The notes beneath the pieces are model-generated. The model saw nothing but the letters and a program-made list of their open reading frames with translations, had not been told where the DNA came from and ran no database searches. This document shows, one piece after another, positions 12,030 to 23,486 of a stretch of DNA of 64,000 nt. A program made the translations under genes and the position numbers. The DNA comes from Flammula alnicola (lineage: Eukaryota; Basidiomycota; Agaricomycetes; Agaricales; Strophariaceae): NCBI GenBank assembly GCA_015499995.1, contig JADNRV010000013.1, positions 248,001-312,000 on the forward strand, in the 5' to 3' direction. How positions within the stretch are numbered: position 1 is the stretch's first letter; each line of letters opens with the position of its first letter.

Positions 12030-13019
12030 TTACCCTCGGAATTTGTTCTTCTTCTCTCTCAGCGCATCCATGACAGCGCTTTTGGGGGTGTCCTTGGTGG
12101 CCGAAGTAGCTTTCCTGGGGATCATTATGAGACTCGGGCCGTCAATGAAAGAACAGGAATCACGAACAGCACTGGTTCAGTATCCAAGCGCATGAACACG
12201 TTCCATTCTTTCTCATCGCCAACGGTAGTCAGACCAGTGGTAATCTTATTCTTTTCGGTTATCTCGGAGAGCCTTGCGAGAGCATCGTTTGTAGGATCGA
12301 CATGCTTTCCGAAAGCCAAGTTACCGGCAGTATATTCGTGGCCGCCGTAGACGGTTGTCGCGTCGGGTAAGGCCCCAATGTAATCCAATGATGTGATCAT
12401 CTCCGAACCCACGCCTTCAAAGAAACGGCCAGAACCCGCTATAAAGAGGGTGTCTCCAGTGAAGACTCCGCCTGGCTGAGTATCGTCAACAGCATCGGTA
12501 ACGTAATAGCAGATTGAGTCTTGTGTATGACAAGGTGTGGCTAGACATCTAGATTGGTGAATGAATGCACTGGACGCTTGAAAAGCAGACAGATATTCAC
12601 TTGATGTGAACATTATTCCCAATGGTGAATTCATCCTTGTCCTTGACCAGGTTGGTCACCGCCTGGACCTTATCACTGCCTCCATAGATTACAGAGCCTG
12701 GATACTTCAATAACTGGGAAAGATTCAGATATTCAAAGGGGTGCCGATAAGGAAGGCTGGCGTACAAAATCCTGTGGGCTCGACATTAGCACAACAAGGT
12801 CGAGTAGCTGATTGCCACAATATGTACCTTGTTTCCTCCACTGTGGTCAAAATGGTGGTGAGTGCAGATGCCTGCAACTATCTGAACCCCGTGGGTGTCG
12901 GCAGCAGCAGACACCTTTGCGATATCATAAGGGTCTACAACAGCAGCCCGTTTTGTGGGCTCGTCGATGACAAGATACGCGTAGTTGTCCTCACGGACCG
13001 GGATTGTAACGACCTTCAT
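12030..13019 (-). CDS. GLO2: Glyoxalase II (hydroxyacylglutathione hydrolase)
   Basis: Hydrolyses S-lactoylglutathione to lactate and glutathione, the second step of methylglyoxal detoxification. The metallo-beta-lactamase motif THHHFDHSGGN follows MKVVTIPVREDNYAYLV; the later metal ligands sit in CHTQDSICYYV, FTGDTLFIAGSGRFFEG and VYGGHEYTAGNLAF. The first large intron joins HSGGNK to LLKYPGSVIYGG. The C-terminus needs one more intron (5' site GTTCGT) to reach SAVMDALREKKNKFRG-stop at 12030, which matches the family; reading through instead would stop at 12125 with an unrelated tail. An in-frame upstream ATG at 13079 adds a 20-residue Arg-rich leader that looks like a mitochondrial presequence. 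Confidence 0.9.
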
Positions 13020-13079
13020 CGTGCGGAATTGAGATGGAATGCGGGGAAAGAGGCGGAGGCGATTGCGGAGGCATATCAT

Positions 13080-13744
13080 TTGTGTGGGCGAAAGGAAAGA
13101 TTAGTCATTTCCATCACATATCGTCATTTTCGCGAATTCCACGTGAAACGGTGAATGCATCGCAAAAATGCGATAAATGGATGATACATATAAGTCCACA
13201 AGTCAAGATACAGTTAACTGCTGTTGTAATAAAACTGTCACACAGAGGACACACTGCGAAGGGATATAGGGAATACTGAGGGTGTCACCATTATTGCACC
13301 ATTAATATAAATTATCACCATATATGTAGCTAAAATCTGTCAGAACCTGGAAAGGACCTCGATACTTTGTTGATACTTAGAACCAGTGTAGCACTGAGCA
13401 AGGAGACAGAGACGTCTGGACTCTGGACTCTGGAGTTCCGGCGAGGTTCGAACTCCGCTGACCGAGAAGCGGCAGGCGCCGTCATGCGCCCACATCAAGT
13501 TGACATCAAGCCCACATGCCAATGAATCAATATTGTGATCCCATCAACGATTGTCCTCGTCGTCAGGCGCGCTGTTATGGTCTCTGCGACCTTTCTCCCA
13601 TCTTGTTTTCTCCTCAATACTCCATGCTCTGAATTTCTGCCAGGTCCTCGTCTTGACCATACCGCTCGTTTCTCTCTCTTTTGCCATTTTTTCTGATATC
13701 ATTTCGACCACTTTCCCGGTCATTTGGATCATCAGCTATTTTAT
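13080..13744. other. Intergenic region between GLO2 and the surface-protein gene
   Basis: About 660 bases holding two divergent promoters. It contains an AT-rich part (13180-13340) and, at 13405-13437, short runs of CTCTGGACT. The sequence at 13445-13456 resembles a tRNA B box but no tRNA fold accompanies it. A hydrophobic open frame at 13551-13811 might be part of the signal peptide of the next gene, but I could not splice it convincingly. Confidence 0.4.
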
Positions 13745-14936
13745 ATGTTTCTCAGCCCAGTGGACGGTCATCTTAGAAGGAGAACTACTGGATCCTCACA
13801 TCATGTCTTAGCCCGAGACTCTGCGGTAATTAATAATGTTTGTATTAACCTCTAATGACGAGCTGATGGCTTTTAGTGGTCGAAACTTTCAGCAAGGCGG
13901 CGGGGTAATCCACTTCACGGTCCACAAAGTGGAGAAGGGGAAGGCAGTGCTGATAAAAGACAATTTGGGTCTTCTCCACCCGGTAACGGCAATAAAGACC
14001 ACCGCCCCTCTCCTCCTTGTCGTGGATGTAAGTTTAGACACCTGTCCAGCCAGCAATTTGCTTGACCACCTATCTCTATTATTTAGTTCAATGTCCTGGC
14101 CCAGTTTCACAGAGTCCCACTCCCGCTACACCACTCCCTTCTCCCACCGAAACTCCTCCGCCAAGTACCCCGGTTCCTCCTGTCCCAGCACCATCCAACC
14201 CCGCTCCGGCTTCAAGTTCCAACGCATCTCCAGCTCCTCCTGTGAATGCTCCTACGTCCATCGCTACCCAAACTACTGCCGAAGCTCCCGCTAATTCTGC
14301 TACCTCGTCGACACCTAGTACGGGGACGGGTGGAACCTCCGCGCTGGATTCACAGTCCAGTGCGATTCCTGGTGTTGCAAACTCTGTTTCAAGCCAGAAT
14401 TCTGCCTCGATTGGCGCAGACGGCCTGCCTGCAAGTACCCAAGTCGATGGTACAACTCATCCTTTTACCACGGAAAGCGGAATCCCATATATCTATACCA
14501 CAAACTCGGCAGGTGTCACTGTCACCGTCCCATACGGTGTTGATCCTTCCCAACTGCCTTGACCGGCAATTCTGGGTCTGGGATTAACACACAGAACACC
14601 CCCGTAAGCGCTAACGGCGCTGCCTCTAAAGGTACTGATGCTGGGGCCATTGCGGGGGGTATCATAGGCGCTATCGCCTTCATCCTCGTTGGCGTCCTTG
14701 TACTTTGGATGATTCGCCGCCGACAAAGAAACCGAATCGCTCCTTCGGCAGAATTCATTACTGCCCCGCGACGTCCATTCGCAGGCAGCTCTCAATTCCA
14801 ATTCCAGCGGATAGGCTCAAGCTACGATTCAGCTAATGATACCCCTCAAATGACGCAGCCTAGCTCTCCCGCAAGAATGGATACTCCTAGATCATTCCTT
14901 CATATCCAGAACGAAAAATCTGGAATTATACCTTGA
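13745..14936 (+). CDS. Single-pass membrane protein with Ser/Thr/Pro-rich ectodomain (sensor-like)
   Basis: Probable cell-surface protein. Visible parts: a Pro/Ser/Thr-rich, mucin-like stretch from about 14095 (QCPGPVSQSPTPATPLPSP onward) that would be heavily O-glycosylated; the segment IPYIYTTNSAGVTVTVPYG; a transmembrane helix IAGGIIGAIAFILVGVLVLW followed by the stop-transfer cluster MIRRRQRNR; and a roughly 70-residue cytoplasmic tail ending ending SGIIP at 14936. This plan resembles WSC/Mid2-type wall sensors, though I see no WSC or other cysteine domain. The start is uncertain: I chose ATG 13745, joined by a probable intron at about 13826-13876, but a signal peptide is not evident, so a further 5' exon is likely. 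The frame breaks once at 14559 (one T short in a CCTT run), joining the ectodomain to the helix. Confidence 0.6.
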
Positions 14937-15460
14937 GCATTTATTTATTTTATCATTTTGATTTCATTGCCTTCAATTGTCTCGCTGTTGAGGGCCTCTC
15001 ATACCACAACTTTGTAACTTATTCCTTCTGTGGTGGTGCACTTCCCGTATTGGGCCTCGCAATGCGGTTTCACCCCCATTTCATGAGCTTTAGTCCATGC
15101 TTTTTCAGCTGTACACATGCGTTGTTGCTACCTTATATTGTCACAGCATGTCATTTGCCTTCTTTATCCTTACACTGGGTTGATAGCCCGGCAACCTGAA
15201 TATGTAAATTGTGGTCAAGTTCTGCCTGATTTCTGCATGGCCTGAGTGAGATCTTCTAGCCTGTTTTCAAGTATCGTCGCGAAAGTGTGTCCATATTGGA
15301 GCTCTCACGATGATGGGATTATGGTCGAAGAGAAACAAAGGATCCCTGGTCATTTCTGGTATAATTTAAGGGTAACTTACTGTGCGAAACGTATATCACA
15401 ACAACCATGTACATATACATTACCGAATATTGAAGGTACTTTTCAAGCCATATTCATCCA
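14937..15460. other. Intergenic region between convergent genes
   Basis: About 520 bases between two stop codons of convergent genes, presumably two 3' untranslated regions. Several short open frames exist but none is recognisable. Confidence 0.5.
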
Positions 15461-18119
15461 TCAATCCTTCAGAATTGCCTGGACAACATTGGCTACCCTC
15501 AATTGCCTCAGGTCTGTATAGGTCTACGATGGCAGATAAGTTTCTACGTCAGCAAAAGTATATTTAGTCAACACACCTGTCCACATCCAACAAAAATGAT
15601 GGGTTGCCCAGTGACATATGTCATCGACAGAGCAGCACCGACCTACAGACCAATCAGATGTAGTGTCAACATTACGGCAGATAAGATGACGAACCTTGTC
15701 GTCTACAGTATCCCATTTGGTGACAAGCATACCGTCGATTCCACGACCCTTACCTGCACCGGAAGCGACGAAAAGTCACGCAAAGCTCTGTCAAATTTTG
15801 TCAACTGGTCGACAGCTTCATTGCCAACTAGTGCCTCGCCGACAAAGATAATCTTGTCCGGGTTGTTCACAGAAACGAGCTGATGGAAGCGGCATCAGAG
15901 AATTAGAAGAAGATATGATCATTTAATTCGGCTTACCTTTGCTAACGCGCGCATCAGAGGCTGAGGAAGTGGAGTTCCATCAGCAGGATTGACGGGCTTT
16001 TGGACAGAATCATGCATACCTCGTTATCTTGCATTCGGCCAGCGGTGTCAATCAACACAACATCGAAGTCATTGTCGCGAGCTGTTTTTTGGTCGAGAAA
16101 AATTAGCCCTTGGGATCGAGGAATAGATATCATCGCTGACCAAAATTAATAGCTTCGCGTGCAATTCCGGCTGCATCTTTTCCATATCCTCGTTCGAAGA
16201 GCTCAACCTGGCCTTTGGAGTCTCCTGCTCCATTAACACCCAACATGCTCAGATTTCTTACATGTACACGAAGCTGCTCGACAGCCCCACTCCTGCAGAA
16301 GAGGCGTCAGTGTCCGCATACATTCCACCTCCATTAACAGGAAACACGAACCTGAAAGTATCGCATGCAGCGATCAGAACACGGAACCCATTCTGAATCA
16401 ACCAGAAGCACACCTTGGAAAGGTTGGTGCTCTTGCCTACTCCATTGACACCAACAAAAGTGATGCTGTAGGGCATCCGTTGTTGATTCGAGGCCAGTGG
16501 AGCGGATAACTTGGTCCGTATTGATAACAAAAGATCAGTTGATGTCTTGGGTGTCAATATCCGAGTCAAGGACGTCGACAGCGCAACCCGAACAGCATTA
16601 TTGATCGCTGTAGGGGGAAATGATCAGTTAAAGTACCCAAAATAGCTTCAGAAAACGGGGCATTACTTTGGAATCCTCCAACTTTTTTCCCAACTAGACT
16701 TTCACCAACACTTTCACAAACTTTGTCAGCAATCTCCATTGCAACATTTTTCTTCATAAGGTGTTGCTTCATGGCGTCCAGGACTGGTTTCAAGTCGGCT
16801 TCAGTGAGAACCTTAGAGCCGGTCAAGCGGGAGAATAGAGAGCTGAATTTTCCCAATGATCCCTCTGAACCTGCCGCTTTGGCGTCCAATGGCCTGAGGG
16901 CATTCGCAATAGCGTCGTCCGCGTCGTCTACTCCTCTGTCTCTGGAAAAGTCCCAATCCTTGACTGCATACATGCCATCGCGGGTCCTCGTACCCATGAT
17001 GATTGGTCGACCAGCGACTGAAGATCGTGAGAACCAACGTCTACACCGGAGGCCTCCTTGTCGACACTAAAGTCCAGAGAAGCCATGTCGGACTCTGTCG
17101 GCGCCTCGTCTCCCCACTTACGCCCGGTTTTTGCTTTTACCTTGCGTTTCGGTTGGGTATCGGAGCTAAATGCCCGGGTTAGATAAAGCAGAAAACTACC
17201 TCCAGCAATACATACTCTGAGTCTGCAGGACTTTCCCTGCCGCCTGATAGGTCGGCACGCCCTCCTCGACCTCCGCGGCGACCTCCACGTCCACGTAGAC
17301 GACTCTTCAGAGCCTGCACGTTTCTGGCTATCTGTTGTTCGTCCTGCGGGGTATCCGGATTGATGGTAGGAGCTAACGAGGACAAGGTAAACATGAGTTG
17401 CAACGTATGATGGATAGTTGGGCCATGCCTGTGTCATGCTCGTCGGAAGGCGGACTGCATGTCTCAATTGGCGGGCGGACGGTCGTACGTAGGCGCGACT
17501 TTCTATCCTGAGGATACCAATAAACGAGTGAATAACAAAGAGATAGGCTTCCAAACGTACCTGAGCAGCCTTTTCTTCTAGTCCTTTGAGGAGCTTATCG
17601 AAAATCACGTCCCAACGTTCAAAGGTTTTGGCGAAATCCCATGTCGACCCTTGGACCGCAGCGGCTTTGACATTATTGATGCTGTGCAGAGACGCAACAA
17701 ATGCAGCAACGAATGGCTCGAAATATTGGATAAATAGCCTCTTCATAGCGGCAAGCAGGTCGTCGACGTATGTGAGCTGGAGAATCCGCTGATACGCGAC
17801 CTACCAACATATAAGAATCCTCCCAAAACGGTGAACAAAAACAATTGTGACTTACCACGAAAATAAGTTCGAGGTCATTAACGAATGTCCATTTCACAGC
17901 GTATCCATCTTTCTCGTATTTCTCTTCTGCAGTCCGTCCTTCGATTAAGGCTTCGCGTATGAGAGAATTGACAGGCGAGGATGAGGATGACGCGAGATGT
18001 GCAGCATCTGGAGTGAACGAACGAGACCAAAGAACGATGCCTCCTGGAACAGGGATCAGTTAAATTAATTTGAAGAGACAAATCGCACCTTTATGTGAAA
18101 TAGAACAGTGGTCAAGCAT
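15461..18119 (-). CDS. SRP101: Signal recognition particle receptor alpha subunit (SR-alpha)
   Basis: GTPase that docks SRP-ribosome complexes at the ER membrane. The N-terminal SRX longin-like domain starts [20 protein letters not shown] (18119) and continues [15 protein letters not shown] and [21 protein letters not shown] linker carries an RGG-like run ([12 protein letters not shown] near 17285). The NG domain has the G1 loop [23 protein letters not shown] after an intron, the G3 region IDTAGRMQ, the G4 motif TKWD in [16 protein letters not shown], and [16 protein letters not shown]. It ends VQAILKD-stop at 15461. One base seems missing near 16998 between LVDQSS and [16 protein letters not shown]. 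It diverges from the RS-rich gene with 209 bases between starts. FtsY-like G motifs and the SRX domain together exclude SRP54. Confidence 0.92.
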
Positions 18120-18328
18120 AGTGAACAAGATAAAGAGTGAGTTTGGAGTTTGAGAGGTGGCCTTCTTAAGCTCATAACCGGCGTAAGTAGCTGATCGTAT
18201 TTGGTCTTGCTTGATCTGGAGGCCTTTGCCTTCCGCTTGAATGAATTGAAGGTGAACGGTTAAGACGATACTACCATCCTCTCTTTCTTAACTTCCGTAA
18301 ACCTTTCGACCAATTCAATCGAAGCTCA
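18120..18328. promoter_or_regulatory. Shared divergent promoter region of SRP101 and the RS-rich gene
   Basis: A 209-base gap between two divergent start codons. No TATA box is obvious. The role is inferred from position. Confidence 0.45.
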
Positions 18329-20148
18329 ATGGCCAACCTTCCACCACGGCCAGAATCTCCTCTAAGAATGCCGGTGCGCGATGATCGTCGGCATACCACA
18401 GATGAACGAGACCGAGATCGACGTTCAGCGCAACCTATGGCCCCTCGATTTCGTGGAGAGAGATTACCGGAGCGAGAAAGGGTATATGTGCCACGGCCGA
18501 GGCTAGACACGTATATTGCTTCCTCATTTGATGCAGAAGGGATGGTGACCGCCGTGATTATGACGACCGTGATAGAGAGAGGAGTCGTCGAGATTTCGAC
18601 AGAGACAGCAGGGACAGAAGAAATTGGGAACGTGAACGAGACCGCGATTGGGACCGTGATAGAAGCCCCCTGAGAAGGCGGGGTACACCAGACCGAGACC
18701 GTCGACCATACGACCGAGATAGAGGACCTCCCAGAAGGTAAGAATCGCTTGCAATGAAATTGTTGCTTGACTAACGAAATAGAATTAAAGACCTCCATCA
18801 CCTCGATGGCGCTCTGGTATTTATCAATTTCATGCCAACAACCTTAATTATATAATGATATCTGTTATATTATTCCAGGCCCTCCTCGCCGCCGTGATTC
18901 AAGGTCTCCGGCGAGACGACGTCCGCACTCTCGTTCTCCGCCATATCACGGACGACGTCGGTCGAGTAGTCGCTCACGCAGCCCGCATCATTCGCCAAAA
19001 AGGATACGATTAGGGAACCATTCCATAGCAGCCAGTCCTAGGTCACGCTCTCCGTATAGAAGACGACACTCGGTAGATCGATCACTTAGCCCCGGTAAAC
19101 GGCATGTTGAGCGCCTTGCCTCCCCATCCAAGGAACGTGAGCAAAAAGTTCTGAAAGTCGAGTCGCCGACGCACGCCCACGAGCCACCAAAAGAAGCGGC
19201 CACTGACACAACTACAATTGACGAACCAATTATATCAGTGAAGATTCAAGGGCAACCGTCTATTCCTCCTGATACAATAATGCCAGTCGAACCACCCCAA
19301 ATCCCGGTCATGCAGGAACGTTCAAGCCCCATCGATGTACCTCAACCACCCCAACCAAAAGCAGAGCCAGAGGAGATAAAGGTTGTCGTAAAACCTGAAA
19401 TGCAACCTGAAGCCTATCCTGAACCTCCTCCCCCATTTGTTGGGACGAAGAAACAGGCAGAAGTGCCTGATACTAAAATGGACGTGGTCGAGTCTCCAAA
19501 ACCTCTGCCTGCCGCTCCGAGCCAGCCACAGCGATTCCCTTCACCTAAACCATCACCTGTCACGAGTGACCACAACCGTGGGCCTCCCAGCGGACCATCC
19601 TGGGCCCCTCGTTCACCCCCAAGGGGGCCTCGAAACCATCAACGTTCCATGCCTACCTCTCAAGCTCCCGCGTCGTCATATCAGTCTGTACCACGAGGTC
19701 CTCGAAGAAACTTCCAATCCCAAGGGCCGTCTTCTTCCTTCTCAAGTCCTATGTCAGGAAGGCCCCATGCCGCCTTGGGACAAACTAGACCAGTACAAGT
19801 ACCTCATATCCCCAAATATGATCGGCCGCCGGCGCAGGAGCGTGACAAGCATCTGGTTGATCTAGAAATAGAGGTGAGTTCTACGCCTAGCTTATGTTTT
19901 CTTATTTTCTTTGCTCAACTCTCATTAACAATTCCTAGATTTCAAAGCTTCAAACTCAAAGGGCACATTTCGCTAGCGAACACTTCCAGCAAGTCAAGGG
20001 TTTGCGTAGGGTCCTTCAAGAGCTGGATATGGCTACTATCGATTTGCAGGCCGCTGAGAATCGTCGTCGAGTTGCCGATATGCAACTTGAGCAGGCAAAG
20101 ACCGGAGTATTGGGTATCGACGCTCCGCCGACAGATCTCGGAATGTGA
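18329..20148 (+). CDS. RS/RD-rich nuclear protein with C-terminal coiled coil
   Basis: Not assigned to a named family. The N-terminus (MANLPPRPESPLRMPVRDD) leads into an Arg/Asp/Glu/Ser repeat region (DRDRERSRRDF, RERDRDWDRDRSPLRRRG), then SR dipeptides (SRSPPYHGRRRSSSRSRSP) typical of proteins that join splicing or polyadenylation factors in nuclear speckles. A long Pro-rich middle (19240-19840) contains GPSWAPRSPPRGPRN. After an intron at about 19873-19938 the C-terminus forms a coiled coil (ISKLQTQRAHFASEHFQQV, ENRRRVADMQLEQAK) ending DAPPTDLGM at 20148. A 58-base intron at 18480-18537 joins ERER to RRDGDRRDYDDRDRER in frame. A splicing-associated role is inferred only from composition and from the coiled coil. 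Confidence 0.75.
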
Positions 20149-20474
20149 TATACTTATTAGTTATTACTATTTGTTTTCGAAATACCCACCATAATTTTCT
20201 AAGATTGCTTTCTGTCTTAATTTTTTGAGGGTCTCTCCATTGCTGGTCCATTTCTTCGACGTTGACATCCAGAGGCTGTGGTGCAATCAGAGCTCCATAA
20301 ATTATCCAGTGTTACCAAAATTCCCCAAGGCGAAACTCAATTTCTACATGTGTTCAATACACATACTGTATACGTCAAGATTAGCATGCTCAATGAGTAT
20401 TGGACCACAACACACTTTTGCGGATAGTGCCTGCCGCGGATATGCCACTGGCACAACAAGGGAACAGCACCATC
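20149..20474. other. Intergenic region between convergent genes
   Basis: About 325 bases, AT-rich, between the stop codons of the RS-rich gene and IMG2. It should contain both 3' ends. No gene seen. Confidence 0.5.
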
Positions 20475-20963
20475 TCAGAAGCCTTTCTTCTTGAGCCATT
20501 CCACAACATCATTCTTCCACCGTCCACCCGATATCACGAGATGTTTAGATTGGTTCAGTTGGACTTTCAACCGCGATGCTTCTTCCGTGTCCTGCTCGAA
20601 GAGAGAATTTGACAAATCCCTGGCGAGAGCCTGGCAAAAGGAACAAATTACATAAATACCAATGGATCACAGAGAACGAAATTGGGCTGTACTAACACTA
20701 GCGCTGCCTTCGATGTTGCGAATGAGGACTAAATGGCGACCCCCTGCGTTCCGTACATCGGTGTATATTGGAAGATTGCCTCTAGTGTTGCGTGGCACGA
20801 AGTATTCTGATTTTTTGGCGCTTGACGCAGAAGAAGTAGGTGTTTTCACAGGAGGAGGAGCAACGGAAGATAAGGCCAAGTCACTGGGTGCAACAGTCTC
20901 GGAAAAGCATCGAGTATTTCGGGGAAGCTGGATGGCAATTTGTCTCCGGAATAACGACAACAT
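20475..20963 (-). CDS. IMG2: Mitochondrial large-subunit ribosomal protein mL49 (IMG2 family)
   Basis: Structural protein of the mitochondrial ribosome. The start MLSLFRRQIAIQLPRNTRCF looks like a cleavable presequence. The mL49 core follows: SEYFVPRNTRGNLPIYTDV, NAGGRHLVLIRNIEGSAS, then after the intron at 20631-20696 (5' site GTTAGT) ALARDLSNSLFEQDTEEAS, LKVQLNQSKHLVISGGRW and the terminal helix DVVEWLKKKGF-stop at 20475. The two exons total 141 codons with no frame problems. An ATG three codons upstream (20972) is possible but adds only MQV. It is tail-to-tail with the RS-rich gene. Confidence 0.9.
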
Positions 20964-21627
20964 GACCTGCAATGCAAAGAATTAGTATACAAGAACTCAG
21001 AAAGGGATTTTCGGCAACTACCTGTATGATTCAGGACTCTAGGTGGAAGATTGGTTCCACTGTCACTGGTCAGAGCACGTCGCGTCGAGCAGGTTTTCGT
21101 ATCGGTCACGCTCTCGATGTTACATTGCCATGTTTACTTAGCAAATTTCTCAACCCCTCAAAAGTCTGCGCAACCTCTCAGTTGCAAAATCCAAGGCATA
21201 TTTGAACATACATAAGACAGATATCCGTTGTTGAATAAAAGCTCCCCAGACTAATGCAATCTCGAATTCATCACAATAAAGGCATATAAGTGGGTAACAT
21301 TCGACTCCAGGTCCACAACCCAAAGAGAATACATGCATATTGTCGAAGACTTGCGTAAATGAATTATAACACAGGGAACATAAATTCATGGACGAAATAA
21401 TCCTGACTTTTCGTTCAAGAAGAAAAAATATTCCGACTGCAAATCATAAGGTGGAACAAGGCAAAGACAACATGTAGATGGATGGAAGAACGGAGTCCAA
21501 TAGGGTGGCAAGTGGTGTATACGTAAAGGCGATATATGTAAAGTCGGAACAACTTCTCAATCGCGCTTCTGAAGCGGTGCTGAGGAAGTATGAAAGAACT
21601 GGTCACACCCAAACTGGGTGATGGCGT

Positions 21628-22699
21628 TCAGCAGCAGCCACCAGCTTGCTGGGACTGTACCGTTTGCCCTGGGGTGACAGTCGAGGACTTGGCTGCCCCT
21701 GATGGTGTCGAGCTAGAGCCCATGCTATTACAGAGCAAAAATTAGACTTGTTGATTGACCTTATCCACGTAACCATTTACATACCGGTCTTTGATCTGTT
21801 TCGCCATAGTCAAGAAAGCCTGCTCTACGTTCGTCGCATTCTTCGCAGATGTCTCCAGGAAGGGAATGTTCAATTGGTCGGCAAATTCCTGTGAAAGGGA
21901 ATACTCAGCCCAGAAAGAATAACAATGTGTTATGAACCCACCTTTGCAACGCTGTATTCGACAACCTTCTTGCCAGTCAAGTCGGACTTGTTGCCAACAA
22001 GTAGCTTATTCACTCCTTCCGAGGCATATCGGTCAATTTCCTGGAGCCATTGCTTGACATTTGTGAAAGTTTCTAAGAGGAAGAGTAGAGAAGTCAGAAC
22101 AAAGCTCAGAGGAAGGGGGACCAACGTGAACGAACCATTATCAGTCACGTCGTAGACAACAATGATACCGTGGGCGCCACGGTAGTACGAAGAGGTGATG
22201 GTCCTGAAGCGTTCCTGACCTAAACAATCATTAAAAGTCAGGATACGTTAAGTGACGCAGATTTGCTAGGTTATCTTGCCCGCAGTGTCCCACTAAGAAA
22301 GTATGAGAAATTGTGAGTCAGTGGGATGTAAACATGGCAGACAGAGTAAGAATAGTGTAATTCGGGGCTTACGGCCCAAACATGAGCCCAGCATTACAAT
22401 GCGCATGGACCAAAGGAGTCAAAGGTCTAGGGGAGGGAGAGAGAACTCGGTACTAACAATTTGGAGTTTCACCGTCTTTCCTTCTAGCTCAATGGTGCGA
22501 ATCTTGAAGTCGACTCCAATAGTACTAATGTAGCTCTCCGTGTACGTATCATCTGCGAAACGCAGAAGCAGACAGGACTGCGAAGGAGTCGTCAGGACTT
22601 GGCGTTGAAAATAGAACACAAAACATGTCGCACCTTGCCGACACCAGAGTCGCCAATGAGGAGGAGCTTGAAGAGATAGTCGTACTCGCTTGTGTGCAT
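21628..22699 (-). CDS. YPT1: Rab GTPase Ypt1 (Rab1 orthologue)
   Basis: Essential Rab of ER-to-Golgi transport and autophagy. All G motifs are visible: GDSGVGK-S (P loop, split by an intron), the effector region [41 protein letters not shown] and [10 protein letters not shown]. The start [16 protein letters not shown] is at 22699. The C-terminal hypervariable tail ends QQAGGCC-stop at 21628, a double-cysteine prenylation signal for geranylgeranyltransferase II, whose alpha subunit lies at 3.0 kb in this window. Six or more short introns, no frame breaks. The switch II and effector sequences are Rab1-type rather than Rab8 (Sec4). Confidence 0.95.
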
Positions 22700-23486
22700 G
22701 GCTGAAACGGTGGTAGAAGTAGGGGGAAAGTCTGTGAGGTTACTGTGTGGGGGCGAGAGAGTAGAAGGTGGAGGCAACCGAGAGTGGCTGCGTCAACAAC
22801 TCGAGGCACCGCCGTGCACGTGGCCGGCCGTTATCGGCCAATTTTGTTTCTCTCACCGATTCTATTCTTTCTTCCCTGCCACAATTACTAGGAATATACA
22901 ACTCCCAAGATGCTGCGCTAGTTATCGCAAAAGACCCAAAAAAGAATGCAGTTCTCGGTTTCTTATTTTCTCTATATTTTATCCGATGAAAAGCCTTCCA
23001 GTCCATCCACCTCGAGACGAATGGCTGTGACTCCTGTCGTTTCCCCGATCAACCGTCGTCTAGCAAAAATTTACTAGCTGCTCGCTGACCTGCTGGCTCG
23101 AAATTTTGGCTGTGATTTCACGGAACTTCCACAAGATACGTGTCGGCAATTGCCTTTTGTTGCCATTCCAGCGCAATTCTGCGACATACGCTTCCCAGTG
23201 AAAGACCTGTCACCTCTCGATCGGTTCCGAGGACTGCCTGGCTTCATCTTCTCTCATCTTGTTTATCCCACATTCTAGCTTGATACTTTTCGCTCAGATT
23301 AGTGATGAGACGAAATTTACAGGAAGTCCGCTATCTCAAGGGCTGGCCTGAGCGTTACATAGCATAGCATTAGCATAGCATGTACAGAGAAGAGCAAGGT
23401 CCGAGTAAATATTAGTTTTGAACAAATGCGGAAGATTGATCATGCCATCGAAGATCATTGAAAGTACGTCGCCGCGATTTTCGGTG
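22700..23486. other. Intergenic region upstream of YPT1
   Basis: About 790 bases holding the YPT1 promoter and the 3' end of the first zinc-ribbon gene. A run of short AGCATAGCAT repeats lies at 23354-23381. Plus-strand open frames at 22692-23030 have no recognisable family. Confidence 0.5.

Noticed and set aside
13380..13480. Sequence GGTTCGAACTCC at 13445-13456 resembles a tRNA B box
   Set aside because: No matching A box, anticodon stem or acceptor stem folds on either strand.
18271..18801. Long minus-strand open frame
   Set aside because: It is the antisense of the RS/RD-rich gene's repeated codons, which rarely produce stops on the other strand.
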